Shown here: positions 16,734 through 24,864 of the stretch, one piece after another
Layout of the letters: the number at the start of each line of letters is the position of its first letter
How positions within the stretch are numbered: the stretch's first letter is position 1
Assembly (NCBI RefSeq): GCF_001612945.1
Contig: NZ_BDBK01000002.1
Location: forward strand, 62,001-126,000
Direction of reading: 5' to 3'
From: Nocardia inohanensis NBRC 100128
GTDB taxonomy: Bacteria; Actinomycetota; Actinomycetes; Mycobacteriales; Mycobacteriaceae
Length of the DNA stretch: 64,000 nucleotides
Notes under the pieces: model-generated
Seen by the model: the letters and a program-made list of their open reading frames with translations, nothing else
What the model was told of the DNA's origin: nothing
Databases searched by the model: none
Position numbers and translations under genes: made by a program

Positions 16734-17975
16734 TCAGGCCGGTTCGACCTCGATGGTGATGTCGGCCTTGCGCAGCCGGTCGGTGAGGGCGTCGCCCATG
16801 GCCGAGGCCGGGGTCAGGATGCCCGCGAGCTCCGGGAGCTGATCGAAGGCCAGGCACAGGCCGGCCTGGCCGAGCATGACCGAGGTGGCCTGGTAGCCCG
16901 GATCGCCCTTGCCCGCGAAGGTGCACACGTACTTCGCGCCGGAGGTGGTGTTGGCGAAGGTGCGCATGGTGAACCAACCGCTGTTGCGGGCTTTTTCGCT
17001 CGGGCCGGTGCCGGGCTTGGGCATGATCCGGTCCAGGAGCTTGCGGCCGAGTTCGACGCGCGACAGCACCGCGCCCGCCGCCATACCCGCCACGATGCCG
17101 CCCGCCATACCGGCCGCGACCAGCGGGGCGGTGGGGGAGGAGCCGGCGCTCATGACCTCGCGGTAGCGGAAGTTCTTGCCGTACGGCCAGCCGAGCAGGC
17201 CGTTGGAGCGGCGCACGATCTTGGTGTTGTGGGCGGCCATCACGAAGGTCGAGACCCAGCCGTGCAGGCTCGGGTCGATGGCCGAAGCCCGTTGCAGCGC
17301 TTGATCGGTCTGGCGGCCGACATCCGGATCCATGGACTTGTCGGGGCTCAGCGAATACGGGTGCGACATGATCGACGCCTTCGACGGGTCGGCCGCGATG
17401 GCCTCCATCATGGCGCGGCCGGAATCCACCGTGCCACCGCTGACCCCGCCCTTGAGCCAGGCCACCAGGGTGGTGTCGGTGAGCTCGCCGGTATTGTCCG
17501 CGACGCTGCGCCGGTACAGCTGGTACACGCTCAGATCCGACGGAATCGAGTCGTAGCCACAGGAATTCACGATCTTCGCGCCGGTCTGCGTGGCCCGCTC
17601 GCCGAAGCGGTCGATGCATTCCCGGATGAACAGCGGCTCACCGGTCAGGTCGGCGTAGTGGGTGCCGTTCTCGGCACACGCCTCCACCAGCGGCAGGCCG
17701 TAACGCAGGTACGGCCCGACCGTGGTGACCACGACCTTGGTCCGCGCGGCCAAGGCGTTCAGGCTGGCCTGATCGTTCGAATCCGCCTGCACCAGCGGCC
17801 AATCCGCGGCCTGCGGGCCCAGGTCGGCGCGGACGGCGGCCAGCTTCTCCGGCGAGCGGCCCGCCAGCGCGATACGCGCCCCGGCGGGTGCGGCCCCCAC
17901 CAGATATTCGGCGGTCAACTTGCCGACGAAGCCGGTCGCCCCGAATAGGACGACGTCGAATTCCCTGTCTGCCAT
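16734..17975 (-). CDS. Saccharopine dehydrogenase-like (trans-acting enoyl reductase family) protein
   Basis: 413-aa protein with an N-terminal Rossmann fold (VVLFGATGFVGKLTAEYL) and the family segments VVVTTVGPYLRYGLPLVEACAENGTHYADLTGE and NSCGYDSIPSDL read in shorter runs. It matches the Rv2449c/Rv2953 group; Rv2953 is the trans-acting enoyl reductase of phthiocerol/phenolglycolipid synthesis. A central hydrophobic segment (AAGMAGGIVAGMAAGAVL) may bind membrane. Without a nearby polyketide synthase the substrate is unknown. It shares direction with the ABC1 kinase gene but is separated by a repeat element. Confidence 0.85.
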   Translation of the reverse strand: MADREFDVVLFGATGFVGKLTAEYLVGAAPAGARIALAGRSPEKLAAVRADLGPQAADWPLVQADSNDQASLNALAARTKVVVTTVGPYLRYGLPLVEACAENGTHYADLTGEPLFIRECIDRFGERATQTGAKIVNSCGYDSIPSDLSVYQLYRRSVADNTGELTDTTLVAWLKGGVSGGTVDSGRAMMEAIAADPSKASIMSHPYSLSPDKSMDPDVGRQTDQALQRASAIDPSLHGWVSTFVMAAHNTKIVRRSNGLLGWPYGKNFRYREVMSAGSSPTAPLVAAGMAGGIVAGMAAGAVLSRVELGRKLLDRIMPKPGTGPSEKARNSGWFTMRTFANTTSGAKYVCTFAGKGDPGYQATSVMLGQAGLCLAFDQLPELAGILTPASAMGDALTDRLRKADITIEVEPA

Positions 17976-18003
17976 GATCTTTCCTCGCCTGCTTCCTGAG
18001 ATT

Positions 18004-18045
18004 GGGGTTCAGAGGCGATGCCCCTGAGAGCCCTCGAGAGTTCCG
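18004..18045 (-). repeat. Intergenic GGGGTTC...CCCCTGAGAG repeat, copy 2
   Basis: The counterpart of 8717-8757, again directly downstream of a minus-strand stop codon. In the transcript, CAGGGGC and GCCTCTG can pair across three bases. Similar sequence, position and foldability suggest a shared terminator-like function. Confidence 0.45.
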
Positions 18046-18052
18046 AGGTCTT

Positions 18053-19480
18053 TCACGCTTTGGCGGCGCGCTTGCGAGCCTTCTTGGCGGTGCCGGCGGG
18101 CTCCGGCTTGGGCCGCCCCGCCAGCCATTCGTGATGGGCGCGACCGAGTTCGGTGACGGGCTCGTCGCCGTACAGCCATTCCCGTGCGATGCGATGCCAG
18201 TTCCCGGTGGCCTCCAGCTGCCCGAGCATGCCGAAGGTCAGGAAGTCCGCGCGCCGCGAGAACAGATGCTCCGGCGGCAGATTCTGCTGCTTCATCCCGG
18301 CGAACTCGCTGGCCCGCGGATCCACCGCCAGCACGAAAGCGCCGGAAGCGAGTTCCGGCGTAATGGTCAGATCCTGGTCGATGAGCGACCATTCGCAGGC
18401 CGCGAGCACGTACTCCAGGCACTCCTCCGGCGTGATCTCATCCGCCGATTCGATGACCCCGCGCTGAATCATCAAGTCCCGCAGGTCTTCCGCCCGCTCC
18501 TCGGCGGCGGCGCGAATACAGGTGGCCTCGAACTGCACGTGCTCGGGATCCATCAGGTTGTAGAGCCCGAAGTCCAGGAACGCCACCCGCCCGTCCGCGC
18601 CGAGCAGCAGATTGCCCGGATGCGGATCGCCGCAGAATTCGTTGAAGGTGAACAGTGAACCCACATAGAACCGGTAGATGATCTCGCCGATCCGATCCCG
18701 CTCCGCGTCGGGCAGCTGCCGGATCTCCTCGAAACCCTTGCCCGGGAAGTACTCGCTCACCAGCACCCGCTGGGTGGACAGCTCCGGCATGGTGTCCGGC
18801 ACGAAGATGAAGGGATGCCCCGCGAACACCTTCGCGATGCGCGCCTGGGTGGTCGCCTCGGCGACGTAATCGAGTTCGCTCTCCAGGTTCAGCCGCAGCT
18901 CGTCCAGCACCGCGGGCGTCACCCACGGCATCGCCGATTGCAGGATGCGCCGGAACATGGCCAGGTTCTTCAGGTCCGCGCGCACCGCGGCGTCCACGCC
19001 CGGGTACTGCACTTTGACCGCCACCACCCGGCCGTCGGTCAGCGTCGCCTTGTAGACCTGCCCGATGGAGGCGGCGGCGATGGGTTCGGGATCGAATTCG
19101 GCGAAGACCTCGGCGAGCGGTTTGCCGTAGTCCTCCTCGATGACCGCCTTCATGGTCTCGAAGGAGACGCTGGGCGCGCTGTCGCGCAGCACCGCCAGCC
19201 GGCGCTGGAAGCGCTCGCGATGCTCCGGCGGCACCAGATCCAGGTCGAGCACCGAGAGCATCTGGCCGAGTTTCATGGCGACGCCCTTCATGGTGCCCAG
19301 CACCATGACCATCTGCTCGGTGGAGCGCAGCATGGATTCTTCGGCCATCCGGGCGCGCACGGCCTCGGACCTACCCCGCATGGATCGACGAGTCTTCTGC
19401 GCGCGCAAAGCATTACCGGCGACGGCCATACCCAGCTTCGTCCCCCGGGCAAGCCTGGATGTAGGCAGCTCTTTCGCCAT
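18053..19480 (-). CDS. ABC1/UbiB-type atypical kinase
   Basis: 475-aa member of the ABC1 (AarF/UbiB/COQ8) family, ATPases or kinases that support isoprenoid-lipid and quinone metabolism. Diagnostic elements are the KxGQ motif in GVAMKLGQMLS, the A-rich loop AAASIGQVYKA, Lys in VVAVKVQYPGV, FCGDPHPGNLLL and the metal-binding VAFLDFGLYN. The C-terminus is Lys/Ala-rich. ATG 19480 is chosen because GGAGGG lies 6 bases upstream; nine further in-frame codons exist. Mycobacteria use menaquinone, so the target here is probably not ubiquinone. It is separated from the TetR gene by 140 bases. Confidence 0.9.
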   Translation of the reverse strand: MAKELPTSRLARGTKLGMAVAGNALRAQKTRRSMRGRSEAVRARMAEESMLRSTEQMVMVLGTMKGVAMKLGQMLSVLDLDLVPPEHRERFQRRLAVLRDSAPSVSFETMKAVIEEDYGKPLAEVFAEFDPEPIAAASIGQVYKATLTDGRVVAVKVQYPGVDAAVRADLKNLAMFRRILQSAMPWVTPAVLDELRLNLESELDYVAEATTQARIAKVFAGHPFIFVPDTMPELSTQRVLVSEYFPGKGFEEIRQLPDAERDRIGEIIYRFYVGSLFTFNEFCGDPHPGNLLLGADGRVAFLDFGLYNLMDPEHVQFEATCIRAAAEERAEDLRDLMIQRGVIESADEITPEECLEYVLAACEWSLIDQDLTITPELASGAFVLAVDPRASEFAGMKQQNLPPEHLFSRRADFLTFGMLGQLEATGNWHRIAREWLYGDEPVTELGRAHHEWLAGRPKPEPAGTAKKARKRAAKA

Positions 19481-19620
19481 CACTGACCCTCCATCGGAGT
19501 CAAACACCCCCGTTGGTGCCGACGCGGCGGGGCCCCTGGTGCACCCGCCTCGTTCAGCCTAACCACAACCCGATCTTCCAGCCCAGTGCTGGCAGGACGG
19601 ATTTCATGGCGCAATACGAA

Positions 19621-20337
19621 CTAGTCAGTATTCTCTGGATCCGGCAGCATGTGCTGCTTCGAGTTGAACCAGGTGCGGTCGCCGCCCGCCCGGACCATGC
19701 CCTCGATGGCGGACCACGCCATCATGGTCAGATAGTCCAGCATCTCCTCGCTGGACATGGTGCGGTTGGTGATCCACCAGTCGGTGGCCAGCTGCACGCC
19801 GCCGACGAGCACATACGCCCACAGCATCGCGCCCTCGGTCTGCACGCCGCGGTCGAAGGCCTTGTCGATGATGACCGCCGACACCACCTGCGCGAACAGC
19901 TTCTCGAAGTCCGCCAGCGTCGAAGTGTCGGTGGAGGAGCCGTTGCCCATGATGAAGCGGTAGACGTCGGTGTCCTCGTCCACCGTGTGCACATAGGCGG
20001 CCAAAGTATTGCGGACCAGCTGATATTCATCGAGGTCGTCGCTGATGGCCTCGTAGATGCGCGGCATCAGCGTGGTCTCGATGAACCGCTCCATGGTGGC
20101 GCGGGTCAGATCCTGCTTGTCCGAGAAGTATCGGTAGAGCACGGTTTTGGAGACGCCGATCTCGGCGGCGATCTCGTCCATGCCCGCGTCGCCCCCGCGT
20201 TTGCGGATGGCGGCCAGCGTGCCGTCCACCAGCTCTTCCCGGCGGTCGATCTTGTGCTGTTGCCAGCGGCGCTTGCGGCCGTCCACCCGACCGCCGGTAC
20301 CGCGGGTGCCTCCGGCGGCGTCGATGGCGGCGCTCAC
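19621..20337 (-). CDS. TetR family regulator, MadR-type (Rv0472c homologue by position)
   Basis: 238-aa TetR repressor with a basic N-terminal extension (GRKRRWQQHKIDRREEL), the HTH GMDEIAAEIGVSKTVLYRYFSDKQDL at about 52-77 and a larger ligand-binding domain. It is divergent from DUF445, XRE and hbhA exactly like Rv0472c. Rv0472c (MadR) is known as an acyl-CoA-responsive repressor of mycolic acid desaturase genes, so a lipid-sensing role is likely here. The 139-base divergent region (20338-20476) holds only a weak dyad, GGCCTA...TAAGCC at 20388-20406. Regulation of the neighbouring DUF445 gene is possible but unproven. Confidence 0.85.
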   Translation of the reverse strand: MSAAIDAAGGTRGTGGRVDGRKRRWQQHKIDRREELVDGTLAAIRKRGGDAGMDEIAAEIGVSKTVLYRYFSDKQDLTRATMERFIETTLMPRIYEAISDDLDEYQLVRNTLAAYVHTVDEDTDVYRFIMGNGSSTDTSTLADFEKLFAQVVSAVIIDKAFDRGVQTEGAMLWAYVLVGGVQLATDWWITNRTMSSEEMLDYLTMMAWSAIEGMVRAGGDRTWFNSKQHMLPDPENTD

Positions 20338-20476
20338 GGTGCCCTTCGTAGTCGACAGGGTGGACTCCTCGTTCGCGGGTTGTGCTGGGCCTATTCAGCT
20401 TAAGCCTCGCATGGCGTCGCTGGTCGCCGATCGGGACCGGCCCGGTGGCCGGGAACTTGTCGGAGAAACCAGCAGA

Positions 20477-21826
20477 ATGGAGGTTATGGAGCAACCTGCC
20501 GGCAGTGCCGGGGTACTCGAAGCGAAGACGACGAAACCGGTCACCACCTCCGGCGGGGCGTTTGCCGACCTGCTGGACGAAGAGGGCAAGAAGCGCGAAC
20601 TGTGGCGGATGAAGGCCATCGCCACCGGCTTCTTGGCGGCGGCAACCCTCATTTACCTGTTCTGCGCGTGGTATCAATCGCGCGGGGACGGCGGCGAATG
20701 GGTGGGTTATGTCAAAGCCGCATCGGAGGCGGGCATGGTCGGCGCACTCGCCGACTGGTTCGCGGTCACCGCCCTGTTCCGCCATCCGCTCGGTATCCCC
20801 ATTCCGCACACCGCCATCATCCGTAAGAAGAAAGATCAATTGGGCGCGGGCCTGGGCGATTTCGTGCGCACCAATTTCCTCTCCCCCGATGCGGTGGCGG
20901 CGAAATTGAATTCGGCGCAGATCTCCTTCCGGCTCGGCCGCTGGATGGCCGATCCGGCGCACGCCGCGCGGGTGTCGGACGAGAGCTCCACCATCCTGCG
21001 CGCGGTCGTCGGAGCGCTGCGGGACGAGGACGTCGAGCAGATCATCGACCAGACCATCGTCAAGCGCATCGCCGAACCGCTGTGGGGACCGCCCATCGGC
21101 AAGGTGCTCAACGAGCTCATCGCCGACAACCGGCAGGCGCCGCTACTGGATCTGCTGGCCGAGCGCGCCCATCAGTGGGCGCTGGATTCGCAGGAGACGC
21201 TGGACCGCATCGTGAATCGCGACGCGCCGTCCTGGGCTCCGAAATTCGTGAATTCACTCCTCGCCGAACGCATCTACCGCGAGCTGGTGGAATTCACCTG
21301 GAAAGTGCGGACCCAGCCCGATCATGAAGTGCGATTGGCCGCCAATCGTTTCCTGGAGGATTTCGCGCACGATCTGCAATTCGACGACGCGATGATCAAA
21401 AAGGCCGAAAAGATCAAGACCGAGCTGATGGGCCGCCAGGAGATCACCGGTATGGCGCACGCCACCTGGCGCGCCGGTAAGCGGATGATCCTGGAGTCGG
21501 CGGACGACCCGAACTCCACCCTGCGCCGTAAGGTGACGGAGAACGTGCAGCAGCTCGGCGAGCGGCTCTCGGCGGATCCGGAGATGCGCGACAAGGTGGA
21601 CGGGTGGCTGGAGCGCGGCGTCCGGTACCTGGTCACCAACTACGGCGCCGAGTTCGCGACCCTGGTCAGCGACACGGTTGCCCGCTGGGACGCCGAGGAG
21701 GCCAGCAAGAAGATCGAATTGGCGGCCGGCAAGGATCTGCAATTCATTCGCATCAATGGCACGGTGGTGGGTTCCCTGGCGGGCCTCGCGATCTACGCCA
21801 TTTCACATTTGCTGTTCAATGGCTGA
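20477..21826 (+). CDS. DUF445 family membrane protein (Rv0473-like)
   Basis: 449-aa protein. A hydrophobic helix near the N-terminus (IATGFLAAATLIYLFCAWY) and one at the C-terminus (GSLAGLAIYAISHLLF) bracket a long soluble helical region. The segment AGMVGALADWFAVTALFRHPLGIPIPHTAII, read as its two halves, is the DUF445/YheB signature. ATG 20477 was chosen because GGAG lies 11 bases upstream; ATG 20486 is an alternative with a too-close GGAGG. It corresponds in position to Rv0473. The family has no firm biochemical function, and a role in envelope organisation is an inference. Confidence 0.87.
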   Translation: MEVMEQPAGSAGVLEAKTTKPVTTSGGAFADLLDEEGKKRELWRMKAIATGFLAAATLIYLFCAWYQSRGDGGEWVGYVKAASEAGMVGALADWFAVTALFRHPLGIPIPHTAIIRKKKDQLGAGLGDFVRTNFLSPDAVAAKLNSAQISFRLGRWMADPAHAARVSDESSTILRAVVGALRDEDVEQIIDQTIVKRIAEPLWGPPIGKVLNELIADNRQAPLLDLLAERAHQWALDSQETLDRIVNRDAPSWAPKFVNSLLAERIYRELVEFTWKVRTQPDHEVRLAANRFLEDFAHDLQFDDAMIKKAEKIKTELMGRQEITGMAHATWRAGKRMILESADDPNSTLRRKVTENVQQLGERLSADPEMRDKVDGWLERGVRYLVTNYGAEFATLVSDTVARWDAEEASKKIELAAGKDLQFIRINGTVVGSLAGLAIYAISHLLFNG

Positions 21827-21876
21827 TCGATTGTCCAAAATGGCTCGCGGGCGTGGCGCCGGACGTTGGCCGTAAT

Positions 21877-21921
21877 GGTGCTAACAGACTGCTTGCAAGA
21901 GTTAGCACCCCCGTTTAGAAT
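21877..21921 (+). promoter_or_regulatory. Promoter with overlapping 9-bp inverted repeat upstream of XRE-hbhA
   Basis: TTGCAA (21893-21898), 17 bases, then TAGAAT (21916-21921) is a near-consensus housekeeping promoter. GGTGCTAAC (21877-21885) and GTTAGCACC (21901-21909) form a perfect 9-bp dyad with a 15-base spacer that brackets the -35 box, and CTTGCAAG (21892-21899) is palindromic within it. This is a good operator geometry for repression, possibly autoregulation by the XRE protein. Confidence 0.7.
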
Positions 21922-21949
21922 TGACCCCACAACCGCCGGAAGGTGAGTG

Positions 21950-22498
21950 ATGACACACGACCCCGAGGTTCCCGAACCGAGCGACGGCACGGAGACGTCC
22001 GCTGCCGAAGATCGGCCGGGCCGCGTAGCCAACGCGGCTCACGACATCGGGGGCTTCATCCGGGCGCAACGCGAAGCCGCTCAGGTTTCCTTGCGCCAGC
22101 TCGCCGCGCTGGCGGGGGTGAGCAACCCGTATCTCAGTCAGATCGAGAGAGGGCTGCGCAACCCGTCCGCCGAGGTGCTCGCCCAGATCGCGAAGGGTCT
22201 GCGGGTCTCCTCGGAGGTCTTGTACATGCGGGCCGGGTACCTCGAGCAGAGGCCGCACGGTCCGGTCCGGGACGCACTGCTGAACGACGAAGGTCTCACC
22301 GAACGTCAGAAGCAGGTGCTGCTGGACATCTACGAATCGTTTCGCCGAGAGAACCAGGCGAACGAGAACGAAGGGGACGCGACGGACCACCAAGGGGGCG
22401 TTCCCGGGGGGATCCAGGGCGGAAACGCCCTGAGGGACAACGAGGTTCCGCACCGCACGACCGAAGTTCCGCCACGCCAGGAGAACGAAACATCATGA
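21950..22498 (+). CDS. XRE family HTH regulator (Rv0474-like)
   Basis: 182-aa DNA-binding protein. The Cro/CI HTH spans about residues 30-85 with GGFIRAQREAAQVSLRQLA, GVSNPYLSQIERGLRNPS and LAQIAKGLRVSSEVLY. A hydrophilic, probably disordered C-terminal tail follows. ATG 21950 has GGAAGG six bases upstream; GTG 21947 is an alternative. The stop overlaps the hbhA start (ATGA), so the two are translationally coupled. In mycobacteria the same gene precedes hbhA (Rv0474-Rv0475). The bracketed promoter suggests autoregulation. Confidence 0.9.
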   Translation: MTHDPEVPEPSDGTETSAAEDRPGRVANAAHDIGGFIRAQREAAQVSLRQLAALAGVSNPYLSQIERGLRNPSAEVLAQIAKGLRVSSEVLYMRAGYLEQRPHGPVRDALLNDEGLTERQKQVLLDIYESFRRENQANENEGDATDHQGGVPGGIQGGNALRDNEVPHRTTEVPPRQENETS

Positions 22499-23166
22499 CC
22501 GAACCCAAGATCAGCACCGCTACCGTGACCAAGCCGATCTACGCCACCGTGGGTGCGGGCGACGCCGTCTACGCCGCCGTCCTCGACGTCTACGCGCAGC
22601 TCAAGGACCGCGCGGCCGCCGTGGACGTGAACGGCCGCGTCGAAGAGGCCCGCGAGCGCTTCGCCAACCTGCCGGCCGACGCCCAGGGCCAGTTCGAGAC
22701 CCTGCGCCAGCGCGTGCAGGCGCTGCCCTCCGAGCTGCCCGAGGACCTGGCCGAGCTGCGCGAGAAGGCCACCCCGGAAGAGCTGCGCAAGCTGGTCGAC
22801 CAGTACTACCACCAGCTGCTCGACCTGTACGCCGACCTGGCCGCCCGCGGCGAGGAGACCGTCGAGAAGCTGCGCAGCAACCCGGCTTTCGAGGAGCGCT
22901 TCGAGCAGGCCGAGGGCCTCTACAACGACCTGCTCGCGCAGACCCAGGACGTGTTCGGCAAGGTGACCGACCAGGTCGCGCCGCTGCTGGGCCGCGCCAA
23001 GGAAGAGGCCGAGGAGGTCGTCGAGACCGTCGACGCCGAGGTCGTGGGCGTGACCACCGAGGCCGAGCCGGCCGAGGCCCCCAAGAAGGCCGCGCCGGCC
23101 GCCAAGAAGGCCGCTCCGGCCAAGAAGGCTCCGGCCAAGAAGGCTGCCCCGGCCGCCAAGAAGTAA
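22495..23166 (+). CDS. hbhA: Heparin-binding hemagglutinin HbhA
   Basis: 223-aa surface adhesin. The N-terminal and central region is a long coiled-coil-forming helix (DVYAQLKDRAAAVDVNGRVEEARERFANLP and following heptads), and the C-terminus is a Lys/Ala/Pro tail of about 30 residues made of PAKKA-type repeats. In M. tuberculosis this tail binds heparan sulfate and is Lys-methylated; the protein also associates with intracellular lipid inclusions. No Sec signal is present, as in the mycobacterial protein. Its start overlaps the XRE gene by ATGA, and a strong hairpin 15 bases after the stop ends the operon. Confidence 0.93.
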   Translation: MTEPKISTATVTKPIYATVGAGDAVYAAVLDVYAQLKDRAAAVDVNGRVEEARERFANLPADAQGQFETLRQRVQALPSELPEDLAELREKATPEELRKLVDQYYHQLLDLYADLAARGEETVEKLRSNPAFEERFEQAEGLYNDLLAQTQDVFGKVTDQVAPLLGRAKEEAEEVVETVDAEVVGVTTEAEPAEAPKKAAPAAKKAAPAKKAPAKKAAPAAKK

Positions 23167-23181
23167 CGCGATTTCATCGCT

Positions 23182-23218
23182 CGAAGCCCCCGTGTGTACC
23201 TGGTACCCGGGGGCTTCG
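23182..23218 (+). terminator. Hairpin after hbhA
   Basis: An 11-bp perfect stem (23182-23192 with 23208-23218) with a 15-base loop that can itself pair (GTACC/GGTAC). There is no U-run. The following small gene begins within 10 bases, so the hairpin may also attenuate it. Confidence 0.7.
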
Positions 23219-23226
23219 CTCGTATG

Positions 23227-23523
23227 ATGGGGCGGGTGAACGCGATTCCGTCCTTGATTCTGTGGGTGCTGCAACTAGCCGCGTTGGCCATGACGGTGTT
23301 CGCGCTGGTGCACGCCATCCGGCAGCGCCCGGACGCCTTCACCGCCGTCGACAAGCTGACCAAGCCGATGTGGGTGGGCATTCTCTGTGCCGCGCTGATC
23401 GGGCTGCTGCTGGCCCGGACGCCGGTCGGGATCCTCGGCATCGCGGCCATCGTCGCGACCGGTGTGTATCTCGCCGATGTGCGGCCCAAGGTGGACGAGA
23501 TCCAGCGCGGTCCGCGCTGGTAG
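23227..23523 (+). CDS. DUF2516-type small membrane protein (Rv0476-like)
   Basis: 98-aa protein with about three hydrophobic helices (PSLILWVLQLAALAMTVFALVHAI, MWVGILCAALIGLLLA, GILGIAAIVATGVYL) and a conserved centre, FTAVDKLTKPMW. Length, helix layout and position after hbhA match Rv0476. The start is uncertain: ATG 23224, ATG 23227 and GTG 23236 are all possible and no good Shine-Dalgarno is present. Function is unknown. Confidence 0.8.
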   Translation: MGRVNAIPSLILWVLQLAALAMTVFALVHAIRQRPDAFTAVDKLTKPMWVGILCAALIGLLLARTPVGILGIAAIVATGVYLADVRPKVDEIQRGPRW

Positions 23524-23582
23524 TCCCAGCTCGTTTCGGTTTCGGCCGTCGCCCGATTGGGTGGCGGCCGAATTTTTTTGGT

Positions 23583-23598
23583 GCTTGCTCTAGCAAGC
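23583..23598. promoter_or_regulatory. Operator-like palindrome upstream of hydrolase 1
   Basis: GCTTGCTCTAGCAAGC is a 16-bp dyad 50 bases before hydrolase 1. Hydrolase 2 has GCTTGCACTAGCAAGC in the same relative place (24803-24818), followed in both by TAGTGT/TACTGT-like and AACACAAAGGAGTG sequences. Confidence 0.7.
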
Positions 23599-23648
23599 AG
23601 GGCGGGTCCGGGGTTACTGTATCGAGCAGTAACACAAAGGAGTGTCCA

Positions 23649-24626
23649 ATGCGCGCAATGCTGCGTAACCATCGGGCTGACCTGCGGACCAGGACGTACG
23701 GCACTGCGGACCTGAACCCGCCTGCCGGGCCCTACGAGGTCATCGCGGTGACCACCACCGATGGAGCCCACCTGCGGGTGCACTCCTACGGTCCCGCCGA
23801 CGGCGACGTCATCGTGCTGGTGCACGGCTGGACCTGCTGCCTCGAGTACTGGAACCCCCAGATCAATGCCTTCGCCGGTGAATACCGTGTGGTCGCCTAC
23901 GACGTGCGCGGGCACGGCGAGAGCGAGCCGGGCATCGCGCCGCTCACCACCGATCAACTCGCCGACGACCTTTCGGCCGTGCTCGACGCCGCGCTGAAGC
24001 CGGGGCAGAAGGCGGTGCTGGTGGGGCACAGCCTGGGCGGCATGACCATTCAAGGCTGGGCCGGACGCTATCCGGAGCAGGTCCAGCAGCGCGCGCACGC
24101 GGTGCTGCTGACCAACACCGCCGCAGGGAACCTCATCGCCGAGACCACCGTGGTGCCGTTCTTCAATCGCGGTATCGCCAAGCTGCCCTTCGTGATCGGC
24201 CTGCTCGGGCTGAGCGCGCCCATCCTGTTCGCGCCCGTCGCGCCGGTGAAGTGGATCTTCCGGCGGCAGATCATGAGCCTGAGCTCGGTCGGCGATATCG
24301 CCGAGTTCGGCCTGAATATCGTGCGGTCCTGCCCGGCGCGGGTGCGCGGCAAGTTCGGCACCCTGCTGTCCTATCTGGACGTGGGCCGGGGCGCGGCGAA
24401 CCTGACCGTGCCGACCACCGTCATCGCCGGTTCGCTGGATGACATGACGCCCGTGGTGCATTCGGAGCGGATCGTCGAAATGCTGCGCGAGACCGGCAGT
24501 CTCGACGGCTATCTGGTCCTGCCGACCGGCCATCTCGGCAATGTCGAGGCGTACGCGGAGTTCAACGGTGAACTCGCGCGAGTTGCCAAGGCGGCGTTCG
24601 GGATTGCGACGGCGGTGGGGGCCTGA
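23649..24626 (+). CDS. Alpha/beta hydrolase 1 of a duplicated pair
   Basis: 325-aa alpha/beta hydrolase. The oxyanion segment is LVHGWTCCLEYW, the nucleophile Ser is in VGHSLGGMTIQ, the acid is probably Asp in AGSLDDMTP and the His lies in LPTGHLGNVEAY. AAAGGAG is 6 bases before ATG 23649. A central hydrophobic insertion (LPFVIGLLGLSAPILFAPVAPV) may form a lipid-facing cap or membrane contact. It is 40-60 percent similar by eye to the next gene and shares the same upstream operator, so the two arose by duplication. The substrate is unknown; lipid ester or epoxide-type chemistry is plausible for this fold. Confidence 0.85.
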   Translation: MRAMLRNHRADLRTRTYGTADLNPPAGPYEVIAVTTTDGAHLRVHSYGPADGDVIVLVHGWTCCLEYWNPQINAFAGEYRVVAYDVRGHGESEPGIAPLTTDQLADDLSAVLDAALKPGQKAVLVGHSLGGMTIQGWAGRYPEQVQQRAHAVLLTNTAAGNLIAETTVVPFFNRGIAKLPFVIGLLGLSAPILFAPVAPVKWIFRRQIMSLSSVGDIAEFGLNIVRSCPARVRGKFGTLLSYLDVGRGAANLTVPTTVIAGSLDDMTPVVHSERIVEMLRETGSLDGYLVLPTGHLGNVEAYAEFNGELARVAKAAFGIATAVGA

Positions 24627-24802
24627 GCGGGTGGGTTCCGCCCACCCCTTGGGGTCCTTATCCGGGGCATGAATCGGCCCCAAACTGTGTTGTAGATAAC
24701 AGAAGTCCCCTGGCCCGGCGCGGAAATAGATGAATGCCACTGCGCCGGAACGGGTATTCGGTAATGGCGGGCCGCAACGCCGCAGGATCGAAATATCGTG
24801 CC

Positions 24803-24818
24803 GCTTGCACTAGCAAGC
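24803..24818. promoter_or_regulatory. Operator-like palindrome upstream of hydrolase 2
   Basis: GCTTGCACTAGCAAGC, the twin of 23583-23598, lies 46 bases before hydrolase 2. The conserved downstream context (AACACAAAGGAGTG) shows that promoter and leader were duplicated with the gene. Confidence 0.7.
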
Positions 24819-24864
24819 ACTGCTGCTAGCGCGGTAGTGTGGCCTGGAACACAAAGGAGTGCTC

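Noticed and set aside
21877..21909. CIRCE (HrcA) element
   Set aside because: The repeat order is GTGCTAA...TTAGCAC, the reverse of TTAGCACTC-N9-GAGTGCTAA, and the spacer is 15 bases.
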